A stretch of DNA of 6,998 nt. Origin: Nitrospinales bacterium. GTDB taxonomy: Bacteria; Nitrospinota_A; UBA7883; JACRGQ01. Within the stretch, counting starts at the first letter, position 1, and every line of letters begins with the position of its first letter. The notes beneath the pieces are model-generated. The model had not been told where the DNA came from. It ran no database searches and saw only the letters and a program-made list of their open reading frames with translations. The stretch is taken from the NCBI GenBank assembly GCA_023248615.1, contig JAHFEI010000105.1, positions 1 to 6,998 on the forward strand. Direction: 5' to 3'. Positions 1 through 6,151 of the stretch are shown here, piece by piece. The position numbers and the translations under genes are program-made.

Positions 1-2038
1 TGGCGGTGCGCGGCTGGTTAAAGAGGGAGGACATCTCGCCGAAATACTCGCCGGGCTGTGTTATCTCGCCAACCACGCGCCCACTCTTTGTTATTATGAG
101 GCCGCCCTGCAGTAGCTGGTAGAAGTTCTTGTCCGTGTTCCCTTCGCGGATTATAAGGTCGCCATCCTCAAAGACCAGCTCATCCGGTTTCAACAAGTAG
201 GCAGGAAGCGCCTCTTTTTGCATGACGGTGTTGGCCACAACCTCGTCCATTGTGGTAACGCCTTCCACCATCTTGTTCAGGCCGTCCCTGCGCAGGGATA
301 TCATGCCGTCTTTTATCGCTATCTTGCGCAACACGTCTTCGCCAACGCGGGCGGCAATGGCTATCTTGATAGGTTCCGTACACTCCATCAGCTCAAAATT
401 ACCGACGCGCCCCTTGTACCCGTTGTTGCACGAGGGGCATCCGGCGCCTTCGTAAATTTTTACGCCTGACAGCTCTTCCCTTGTGTACCCCACCTCTAGC
501 AACGCCTTGTGGGGGATATCCTCCACCTGCCTCTTGCACTTTGTGCATATCCTGCGCAGTAGCCTTTGCGCCACTATCAGCAACAAGGCGCTGGATACCA
601 TGTATGGCGGTATCCCTATGTCTATGATACGCGCCACGGTGGCGGCACAATCGTTTGTATGCAGTGTGCTGAAAACAAGATGCCCGGTCATGGACGCTTT
701 TACCGCTATTTCCGCCGTCTCCATATCGCGGATTTCGCCGACGAGTATTATTTCGGGGTCTTGCCGCAGGAACGATTTCAGCGCGGCGGCAAACGTAAGC
801 CCCACCTCGTTACGCACCAACACCTGGTTGATGCCCTCGAAGTTGAACTCAACCGGGTCTTCCGCCGTGAGTATCTTCACGTCCTCGGTGTTGAGTGCGT
901 TGATGGCGGAATACAACGTGTTCGTCTTGCCGGAACCGGTGGGGCCAGTAACCAACACAAGCCCCTGCGGAGCCTCGATAGCACGGTTGAATTTCTCCAG
1001 CGCGCCAAGGGAAAACCCAAGTTTCGTCAGGTCTACCTGCAGTTTGCCGGGGTCCAAAAGGCGCATGACCGTAGATTCGCCGAACAGCGTGGGCAATATG
1101 GATACGCGGAAGTCCACGACCCTGCCACGGGAAATTTTAATTTTTATGCGCCCGTCCTGCGGTATGCGCTTTTCCGCGATGTTAAGGCTGGACATTATCT
1201 TGATGCGGGAGACGAGCGCATTTTTCATCTGCAACGGAAGCGTCATTACCTCGCTTAACGTGCCGTCTTTGCGGTAGCGGACACGCATCCTCTTTTCGTA
1301 CGGCTCTATATGTATGTCGGAAACGCCTTCGTTAACAGCTTTTACCAGCAGGCCGTTTACCAGCTGGATGAGGGCCGCATCACCGGCGCCAACCATCCCT
1401 TCGTCATCGTCCTCTTCCTTGGATATTTCAAGCTCGTCCTCGACGCTGGAAATGATTTCTCCCATGTCGAAGCTGGTATTCGCCTTTTCCTGCGGTTTTG
1501 CCTCATCCTTGCTATCCGCCTCTTCGGACGGCAGAAACGCCTTGTACTCCTCGTCGCTTATGCCGTAATGCTTTTTGTAGGCGTCCGCCAGGTCTTTCAT
1601 GCGCGTTATCTTGGTCTTTACGGGTAGCTTGGTTTTGGAAGCAATCTCCTCTATGGCGCCGAAGTTCGTAGGGTCCACCATCGCGACAACCAGGGTACCG
1701 CTATCCAATTCCATCGGAAGCATCATGTAGGTTTTGGCGGATGCGAAGTCGAACATCTTCAGGGCGTCTGCGGAAGGGTTCTCTTTGGCGAGCTCCGCCA
1801 GCGGTATGGACATGTTGCGCGATACAAAGTTCAGTATCGCGTCCTCGGTGATGTAGCCCAGCTTGATGAGGGTGTGCCCTATCCAGCCGCCTTTTTTCTT
1901 TTGGGCCTCTTCCGCCTCTTTAAGCTGGCGGCCGGTTATCCTGCCGTCCCTGCGCAACAGGTCGGCAAGCTTCTCCCTTTTCGTCTCGTCCTGGATGGTC
2001 TTTTTAAAACTGGATTTTCTCTCATCCGGTACTGCCAT
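1..2038 (-). CDS. pilB: PilB/GspE-family type IV pilus or type II secretion assembly ATPase with C-terminal cyclic-nucleotide-binding domain (partial, C-terminus off the left edge)
   Basis: The open frame runs from ATG at 2038 through the left edge: 679 residues are visible and no stop is reached. The family is a cytoplasmic hexameric ATPase that powers pilin or pseudopilin assembly at the inner membrane. Domains in order: a MshEN-like N-terminal domain (about residues 20-160), a charged acidic linker (about 165-220), the N2 domain (about 225-330), then the ATPase core. The core has Walker A GPTGSGKT (365-372), the Asp box around AEDPVEF (392-398), Walker B ILVGEIRD (431-438), the His box near STLHTND (457-463), and two CxxC pairs, C498/C501 and C534/C537, matching the family's zinc-binding tetracysteine. 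The normal family end falls near residue 605. From about 615 a CNBD begins, with FGE (666-668) and RTA (677-679) of the phosphate-binding cassette. The start is supported by an AGAAGGGA-like ribosome site about 6 bases upstream. The symbol is by family; a GspE or MshE-like paralogue is possible. Confidence 0.93.
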   Translation of the reverse strand, partial: MAVPDERKSSFKKTIQDETKREKLADLLRRDGRITGRQLKEAEEAQKKKGGWIGHTLIKLGYITEDAILNFVSRNMSIPLAELAKENPSADALKMFDFASAKTYMMLPMELDSGTLVVAMVDPTNFGAIEEIASKTKLPVKTKITRMKDLADAYKKHYGISDEEYKAFLPSEEADSKDEAKPQEKANTSFDMGEIISSVEDELEISKEEDDDEGMVGAGDAALIQLVNGLLVKAVNEGVSDIHIEPYEKRMRVRYRKDGTLSEVMTLPLQMKNALVSRIKIMSSLNIAEKRIPQDGRIKIKISRGRVVDFRVSILPTLFGESTVMRLLDPGKLQVDLTKLGFSLGALEKFNRAIEAPQGLVLVTGPTGSGKTNTLYSAINALNTEDVKILTAEDPVEFNFEGINQVLVRNEVGLTFAAALKSFLRQDPEIILVGEIRDMETAEIAVKASMTGHLVFSTLHTNDCAATVARIIDIGIPPYMVSSALLLIVAQRLLRRICTKCKRQVEDIPHKALLEVGYTREELSGVKIYEGAGCPSCNNGYKGRVGNFELMECTEPIKIAIAARVGEDVLRKIAIKDGMISLRRDGLNKMVEGVTTMDEVVANTVMQKEALPAYLLKPDELVFEDGDLIIREGNTDKNFYQLLQGGLIITKSGRVVGEITQPGEYFGEMSSLFNQPRTA

Positions 2039-2098
2039 ATGGTTCCCTTCTTCAATCCACTGGATATACGCCACACCGGCGCAGTATCTCAGTGGGTG

Positions 2099-2126
2099 AT
2101 TATAGCATCACAACATGCGGGTACAA
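2099..2126 (-). promoter_or_regulatory. Sigma70-type extended -10 promoter for the pilB-like gene
   Basis: Read on the minus strand, a perfect TATAAT lies at 2104-2099 and is preceded by TGC, an extended -10 element. TTGTAC at 2126-2121 serves as the -35, with a 16-base spacer. The predicted transcript would start near 2092, giving a leader of roughly 54 bases before ATG 2038. This is a motif match only. Confidence 0.6.
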
Positions 2127-2149
2127 TATCCATTCCTGTCGCCCACTTT

Positions 2150-2250
2150 CCTGTGGCGCAAGGGGCATTCCCCACAGGTTCGGACAAATGTTGCCCCGCA
2201 AGCGGATAGCCGTTGCGCCCGGCCCCTTGGCATGGCAATATCATTGCCAT
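2150..2250 (+). promoter_or_regulatory. Inverted-repeat-rich leader upstream of trpG
   Basis: Three inverted repeats lie in the 100 bases before the trpG ribosome site. CCTGTGG (2150-2156) pairs with CCACAGG (2172-2178). GCAAGCGG (2198-2205) pairs with CCGTTGC (2210-2216) with one bulged G. ATGGCAAT (2232-2239) pairs perfectly with ATTGCCAT (2243-2250) around a 3-base loop. GGGGCA (2162-2167) can also pair with TGCCCC (2192-2197), competing with the first hairpin. The last repeat ends 2 bases before the GAGGAG ribosome site, so it could be an operator or an RNA hairpin affecting translation. I see no run of Trp codons or U-tract typical of classical trp attenuation. The plus-strand promoter is unclear: TACAAT at 2122-2127 is a possible -10 without a convincing -35. 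Confidence 0.4.
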
Positions 2251-2267
2251 ATGAGGAGCGCACACAA

Positions 2268-2840
2268 ATGATTTTGATGGTGGACAACTACGATTCGTTT
2301 ACCTACAACCTCGTCCAGTATTTTATGGAGCTGGGGGAAGAGGTAAAAACCTTCCGCAACGATTCCATCACCATCCCGCAAATAGAGGCGTTGCGCCCCA
2401 ACTACATCGTCATAAGCCCCGGCCCATGCACCCCGAACGAGGCGGGCATATCGCTTGCCGTGGTGGAGCAGTTGCAAGGCAAGTTCCCGATACTCGGCGT
2501 TTGCCTGGGGCACCAGTCCATCTGCCAGGCGTTTGGCGGTAAGATAATAAAAGCGCAAAAGCTGATGCACGGGAAAACATCCGGCATCACTCACGACGGC
2601 AAAACGATTTTCAAGGGCATACCCAGCCCGTTCACCGCCACGCGCTACCATTCGCTGGTGGCGGAAAAAGAATCTTTCCCGGATGCGCTGGAAATATCGG
2701 CAACGGAAAACGGGCAGGGCGAGATAATGGCGGCGCGGCACCGCACGCTACCTATCGAGGGGGTGCAGTTCCACCCGGAATCCATACTCACCACCGAGGG
2801 GAAAAATATTTTGAAAAACTTCCTCTCCTCCTACCGCTGA
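2268..2840 (+). CDS. trpG: Anthranilate synthase component II / aminodeoxychorismate synthase glutamine amidotransferase
   Basis: Class I glutamine amidotransferase of 190 residues, the usual TrpG/PabA length. It hydrolyses glutamine and passes ammonia to a chorismate-using partner, TrpE (making anthranilate) or PabB. Visible landmarks are the N-terminal VDNYDSFTYNL, the oxyanion-loop region SPGPCTPNEAG (50-60), the nucleophile C79 in GVCLGHQ, HGKTS (101-105), and the catalytic H169 and E171 in FHPES. ATG 2268 is chosen because the family begins MILMVDNYDSF and GAGGAG (2253-2258) lies 9 bases upstream; the frame stays open upstream to 2115, but that extension resembles nothing in the family. 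trpD follows after 26 bases, which favours a tryptophan role, though TrpG is often shared with folate synthesis. No trpE or pabB is adjacent. Confidence 0.93.
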   Translation: MILMVDNYDSFTYNLVQYFMELGEEVKTFRNDSITIPQIEALRPNYIVISPGPCTPNEAGISLAVVEQLQGKFPILGVCLGHQSICQAFGGKIIKAQKLMHGKTSGITHDGKTIFKGIPSPFTATRYHSLVAEKESFPDALEISATENGQGEIMAARHRTLPIEGVQFHPESILTTEGKNILKNFLSSYR

Positions 2841-2866
2841 CAGATGGGCGGGACGAAAGGGCCGTT

Positions 2867-3886
2867 ATGATAAAAGAATCCATAGCAACCCTCATCGGGG
2901 GCAAAAACCTGGGCGAAAGCGAAATGATGGTCGTGATGGACGAAATCATGACGGGTGGCGCTACGCAGGCGCAGATTGGCGCGTTTCTTATCGCCCTGCG
3001 GATAAAAGGGGAAACGGTAGACGAGATTACCGGCGCGGCCCGCGTGATGCGCAACAGGGCGCTACGGGTAGAGACGCCAGCCGGGAAAACCGTGGTGGAT
3101 ACCTGCGGCACGGGCGGCGACAGCTCCGGCACTTTCAACATATCCACCACAGCCGCATTCATAACGGCTGGCGCGGGTCTGGTGGTGGCAAAACATGGCA
3201 ACAAGTCCGTATCCAGCAAATCCGGTAGCGCGGATATGCTTGCCAAGCTTGGGATAAACATAGAGGCCGAGCAGGAGCTGGTGGAAGTTTGTCTGCGGCA
3301 GTGCGGCATAGGGTTCCTTTACGCGCCGATGATGCACGGCGCAATGAAACACGCCATAGGCCCCCGCCGCGAAATAGGGGTGCGCACCATATTCAACCTG
3401 CTGGGGCCGCTTACCAACCCGGCGGGAGCAACGCACCAGGTTATCGGCGTGTATTCCGATACGCTTACAGAGCCGATGGCAAACGTGCTGATGCGCCTGG
3501 GCGCGACGCATGTGTTTGTGGTGCATGGCCACGATGGGCTGGATGAGGTGACGCTAACCACCACCACGCGGATAAGCGAACTGAAAAAGTCGGAAGTGAA
3601 AACCTGGACTTTCGACCCGAAAGAATACGGCTTTTCCTATTGCTCGCCCGCAGAGTTGAAAGGTGACGGCCCGGAACAAAACGCCGATATTACCCTTCGC
3701 ATATTGAAGGGGGAAGAGACCGGCCCGAAGCGGGATGTGGCGGTAATAAACGCCGCGCTGGCGATAACGGCAGGTGGGCTTGCCGTGGATATCCGTAGCG
3801 CCATAGCGATGGCGAATAAATCCATAGGTTCCGGCGAGGCGATGAAACGGCTGGATGCGATGCGCCAAATCACCAACAAAAAATAA
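2867..3886 (+). CDS. trpD: Anthranilate phosphoribosyltransferase
   Basis: The 339-residue protein has the usual length for TrpD, which transfers the phosphoribosyl group of PRPP to anthranilate in the second committed step of tryptophan synthesis. A small helical N-terminal domain (1-70) precedes the phosphoribosyltransferase domain. Hallmarks: DTCGTGGD (78-85) binding PRPP, KHGNKSVSS (109-117) followed by SGSADML, the anthranilate-site region around GPRREIGVRTIFN (165-177), and GHDGLDE (221-227) whose D226/E227 match the metal-binding DE pair. ATG 2867 is preceded by AAAGG (2856-2860) at 6 bases. It is co-oriented with trpG 26 bases upstream and probably cotranscribed. It is not fused to TrpG, unlike in enterobacteria, and its stop faces the convergent ruvA. 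Confidence 0.97.
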   Translation: MIKESIATLIGGKNLGESEMMVVMDEIMTGGATQAQIGAFLIALRIKGETVDEITGAARVMRNRALRVETPAGKTVVDTCGTGGDSSGTFNISTTAAFITAGAGLVVAKHGNKSVSSKSGSADMLAKLGINIEAEQELVEVCLRQCGIGFLYAPMMHGAMKHAIGPRREIGVRTIFNLLGPLTNPAGATHQVIGVYSDTLTEPMANVLMRLGATHVFVVHGHDGLDEVTLTTTTRISELKKSEVKTWTFDPKEYGFSYCSPAELKGDGPEQNADITLRILKGEETGPKRDVAVINAALAITAGGLAVDIRSAIAMANKSIGSGEAMKRLDAMRQITNKK

Positions 3887-3905
3887 TTCCGCATTCCCGA
3901 GTACC

Positions 3906-3929
3906 TTCCTTCCCTTGCAAGGTGAGGAA
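3906..3929. terminator. Weak hairpin between convergent trpD and ruvA, possible bidirectional terminator
   Basis: TTCCTT (3906-3911) pairs with GAGGAA (3924-3929) with one G-U wobble. After a C/T mismatch, CCTT (3913-3916) can pair with AAGG (3919-3922). It sits in the 62-base gap between the two stop codons, where a terminator would be expected. Neither strand has a U-run immediately after the stem, so the call is positional and structural only. Confidence 0.3.
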
Positions 3930-3948
3930 AATAAGAAAGGGAAAAGGA

Positions 3949-4536
3949 TTAGCGCGAGAGTTCTTTTAGCGATTTGCGGATAAGCGAAGCCAAGTCCGAG
4001 CCCTGGTTTTCTTCTCCCACTTTTACCACCGCTTTTTCCGCATGCGCTTTTTGGTATCCCAGGTTTACCAGCGCCGCCACCGCATCCAGCATGTTTTGCC
4101 CTGCGGCGGGCGCGCCATCCACCGGCGATAACTGCGGGCCGAACTTATCCTTTAGCTCCATGATTATCCGTTCGGCGGTTTTGCCGCCTACTCCCGGAAT
4201 TTTTGAGAGGGATGTCTTGTCGCCGCCCACCACGGCGTTGCGTAGCGCATCCGGCTTCATGCCGGAAAGCACGGCGCATGCCAGCTTTGGCCCTATGCGC
4301 GTGACGGAGATGAGTTTTAAAAACATCTCCTTTTCCGCCTTATCCGCAAACCCGTAAAGCAGGAACGCATCTTCCCGCACCACCGTCACCGTTTGTATCT
4401 GCGCCGGTTGCCCAACGGCGGGAAGCATTTCGTACCCGCCCAACGTGATGAACAACCGATAGCCCACGCCGCCCACGTCCACCACCGCTTGTTGCGGCGT
4501 TTTTTCCAGCAGTGCGCCTCGCAAAAATGCAATCAT
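3949..4536 (-). CDS. ruvA: Holliday junction branch migration protein RuvA
   Basis: The 195-residue protein has the RuvA architecture: an N-terminal OB-fold (1-62, starting MIAFLRG with VGGVGYRL at 21-28), two helix-hairpin-helix motifs (71-91 with RIGPKLA, and 106-126 with IPGVGGKTAERI), a linker around 132-146, and the C-terminal RuvB-binding domain (147-195). RuvA tetramers bind four-way junctions and load the RuvB motor. ATG 4536 is chosen because it gives the family's N-terminus and overlaps the ruvC stop as ATGA (4-base overlap), indicating translational coupling. The frame extends upstream to 4650, but that part lies inside ruvC and is not RuvA-like. The first HhH has Arg80 where the family usually has Gly. 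No ruvB follows; the next gene is convergent trpD. Confidence 0.97.
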   Translation of the reverse strand: MIAFLRGALLEKTPQQAVVDVGGVGYRLFITLGGYEMLPAVGQPAQIQTVTVVREDAFLLYGFADKAEKEMFLKLISVTRIGPKLACAVLSGMKPDALRNAVVGGDKTSLSKIPGVGGKTAERIIMELKDKFGPQLSPVDGAPAAGQNMLDAVAALVNLGYQKAHAEKAVVKVGEENQGSDLASLIRKSLKELSR

Positions 4537-5060
4537 GCTTTTGCCAGCCTTCTTTTCATCGGTAGCGAATGGAGATGGCACACCGCCACAGCCAGCGCGT
4601 CCGTTACATCTTCCGGTTTCGGTATTTCCTTTATCCCCAAAATCCTGCAAACCATTACCGCCACCTGTTTTTTGTCCGCGTGGCCGCCGCCCACCAGCGC
4701 TTTTTTTACCTGTAGCGCGGAATACTCTGCGGGCAACATGCCGGTTAAAATAGCGGGCAAAATAGCCGCCGCCCGCGCCTGTCCCAGCACCAGGGCGGAA
4801 CGCGCATTTACGGCGAAAAAAACATTTTCCACCGCCACCCCGGTCGGGCCGAACTCCACTATCAGCTCGGCAAATGCCGTAAAAATATATTTCAGCCGTT
4901 GGTGCGCGTCGGCGGATGCCGGCGGCTTTACCACCCCATAGCTGATGGCGGTAAGCCTGTTGCCGTTCTCCTCCACTATGCCGTACCCGGCAACGCGGCT
5001 ACCGGGGTCTATACCAAGTATCCTGGTGGCGGAAGTTGCGGGAGCGGGCAAAGGCGTCAC
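4533..5060 (-). CDS. ruvC: Crossover junction endodeoxyribonuclease RuvC
   Basis: Holliday junction resolvase of 175 residues with the RNase H-like fold. The acidic catalytic set is visible: D18 in ILGIDPGS, E78 in VAVENVFF, and D151 and D154 in EDVTDALA, with the same D-x2-D spacing as E. coli D138/D141. The conserved GGGHADKKQV (124-133) is also present. It acts with RuvA/RuvB. The listed start is GTG at 5060, 4 bases after the yebC stop, without a clear ribosome site. TTG at 5051 is an alternative: it has GGTGA 5 bases upstream and would give 172 residues beginning closer to the IDPGS motif. The end overlaps ruvA by 4 bases, so yebC-ruvC-ruvA reads as one operon. Confidence 0.96.
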   Translation of the reverse strand: MTPLPAPATSATRILGIDPGSRVAGYGIVEENGNRLTAISYGVVKPPASADAHQRLKYIFTAFAELIVEFGPTGVAVENVFFAVNARSALVLGQARAAAILPAILTGMLPAEYSALQVKKALVGGGHADKKQVAVMVCRILGIKEIPKPEDVTDALAVAVCHLHSLPMKRRLAKA

Positions 5061-5064
5061 CGGC

Positions 5065-5817
5065 TTATTCGGAGGCTATAGCTTCCATCACTTCGTCCGC
5101 TATGTCGAAGTTGGCGTATACCTTTTGCACGTCGTCGTGGTCTTCCAGCATTTCCATAAGTTTGAGCATGGAGCGCGCTTTGTCTTCCGCAAGCGCCACG
5201 GTGGATTGCGGGATCATGGTAAGCTCCGCCACGGACGGGACGAGTTTCTTCGCCTCTATGGCGTGCCTTACAGTCTCGAAATCTTCCATCGAGGTGGTTA
5301 TCTCGTAATAATCCTTTTGCGGGGAGAGGTCTTCCGCACCGGCGTTAAGGGCTATTTCCAGCAGTTCCGATTCCCCTATCTGCTCTTTCGGGATGGTGAT
5401 TATCCCCTTTTTGGTGAACATCCAGTTTACGCACCCGGTCTCCCCTATGCTACCGCCGTATTTGCCAAGCAGGGAGCGCACCTCGGAGACCGTGCGGTTT
5501 TTATTGTCTGTGGTGGATGCGATAAGCATGGCCACGCCGCCGGGGCCGTACCCTTCGTAAGTTATCTCCTCGTAGGAAAAACCTTCCAGCGCACCGGTCC
5601 CTTTTTTTATCGCACGGTCGATATTATCCGCAGGCATGTTGGCGGCCTTAGCCGCGACAATGGCGGTGCGAAGCCGCGGGTTGGAATTTACATCCCCGCC
5701 ACCCAGTCGGGCGGCAACGGTCATTTCCTTTATTATCTTGCTCCATATCCTGCTTCTCTTGGCGTCCAAGGCCCCTTTTTTATGCTTAATCGTCGCCCAT
5801 TTCGAATGACCTGACAT
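5065..5817 (-). CDS. yebC: YebC/PmpR family regulator (TACO1-like)
   Basis: The 250-residue protein matches the length and signature of the YebC family, starting MSGHSKWATIKHKK and carrying SNPRLRTAI, NMPADNIDRAIKKG, YEGYGPGGVA and a C-terminal domain with LEDHDDVQKVYANFD. Members are cytoplasmic; some are reported as DNA-binding regulators, and others as translation factors relieving ribosome stalling (mitochondrial TACO1). Which role applies here cannot be read from sequence. ATG 5817 is chosen on the invariant MSGHSKW start and a G-rich ribosome site (GGGGGGA) just upstream; a GTG at 5889 extends the frame but adds non-family sequence. It is first in the operon with ruvC and ruvA, a common arrangement. 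Confidence 0.97.
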   Translation of the reverse strand: MSGHSKWATIKHKKGALDAKRSRIWSKIIKEMTVAARLGGGDVNSNPRLRTAIVAAKAANMPADNIDRAIKKGTGALEGFSYEEITYEGYGPGGVAMLIASTTDNKNRTVSEVRSLLGKYGGSIGETGCVNWMFTKKGIITIPKEQIGESELLEIALNAGAEDLSPQKDYYEITTSMEDFETVRHAIEAKKLVPSVAELTMIPQSTVALAEDKARSMLKLMEMLEDHDDVQKVYANFDIADEVMEAIASE

Positions 5818-5930
5818 GGTGTCCCCCCAAATAAAAACCGCAAACAAGGCAAACCTTATTCGACTACCCGCGATTCGCCATGAATTCACCCGGCCTGCAT
5901 TGCCAAAACCGGACTAACGCCTCTTTGCAA

Positions 5931-5961
5931 AGTCTAGCACAACCGCCTTAAAAAGGTTGAA
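5931..5961 (-). promoter_or_regulatory. Candidate extended -10 promoter for yebC-ruvC-ruvA
   Basis: On the minus strand TAGACT (5936-5931) is preceded by TGC, an extended -10. The -35 is poor: TTCAAC (5961-5956) is 19 bases away and CAACCT (5959-5954) is 17 bases away. The palindrome CTTTGCAAAG (5923-5932) overlaps the downstream edge of the -10 and the likely start point, so a bound dimer there would block initiation. Confidence 0.35.
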
Positions 5962-6047
5962 AAACCCGGAATCCCCGCTGGCGGGCGCTTTTTGCCAAAG
6001 GTTATCGCTTGTGCAAAAGGAAAGGAATGCTTACGTTGCCAAGGCTT

Positions 6048-6079
6048 TTGGTAATAATTTGCTTCTGTTATGATATGAT
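6048..6079 (+). promoter_or_regulatory. Candidate promoter for the amidase gene
   Basis: Two overlapping TATGAT -10-like hexamers lie at 6069-6074 and 6074-6079, and TTGGTA at 6048-6053 resembles a -35. The spacings (15 or 20 bases) are not ideal, so this is a weak call. The leader would be about 70 bases. Confidence 0.3.
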
Positions 6080-6151
6080 TACCCGGAAGCGCGAAAACGG
6101 AAGTAGCGCCGCGAGGGGCAGGGGAAAAAACGTATTAAAAGGGAGGGAGCC

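Larger units (their letters stand above)
5818..6151. other. Divergent intergenic region between yebC and the amidase gene
   Basis: These 334 bases separate the divergent starts. They hold candidate promoters for both directions, a palindrome CTTTGCAAAG at 5923-5932, and the GGGAGGGAG ribosome site (6141-6149) of the amidase. The section 5940-6060 has several short A and T runs and a 4-bp hairpin near 5974-5985, and I see no convincing gene or RNA in it. The yebC leader would be about 105 bases long. Confidence 0.6.

Noticed and set aside
483..1277. Long plus-strand frame of 264 codons opposite the pilB-like gene
   Set aside because: It is antisense to the conserved ATPase core, resembles no protein family I recognise and is rich in Ser and Arg, as shadow frames in GC-rich DNA often are.
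2115..2267. 51-residue N-terminal extension of TrpG
   Set aside because: Not TrpG-like; GAGGAG and the family N-terminus mark ATG 2268.
4537..4650. N-terminal extension of RuvA to 4650
   Set aside because: It lies inside ruvC and carries no RuvA-like sequence; ATG 4536 gives the family start and an ATGA overlap.
4945..5814. Plus-strand frame of 289 codons across ruvC and yebC
   Set aside because: It lies opposite two clear conserved genes and has low-complexity shadow composition.
5818..5889. N-terminal extension of YebC to a GTG at 5889
   Set aside because: The family starts at MSGHSKW, and a G-rich ribosome site precedes 5817.
5974..5993. GC hairpin followed by TTTTT, terminator-like on the plus strand
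   Set aside because: Only about 4 bp of stem can form, and it sits between divergent genes where no transcript needs to end.
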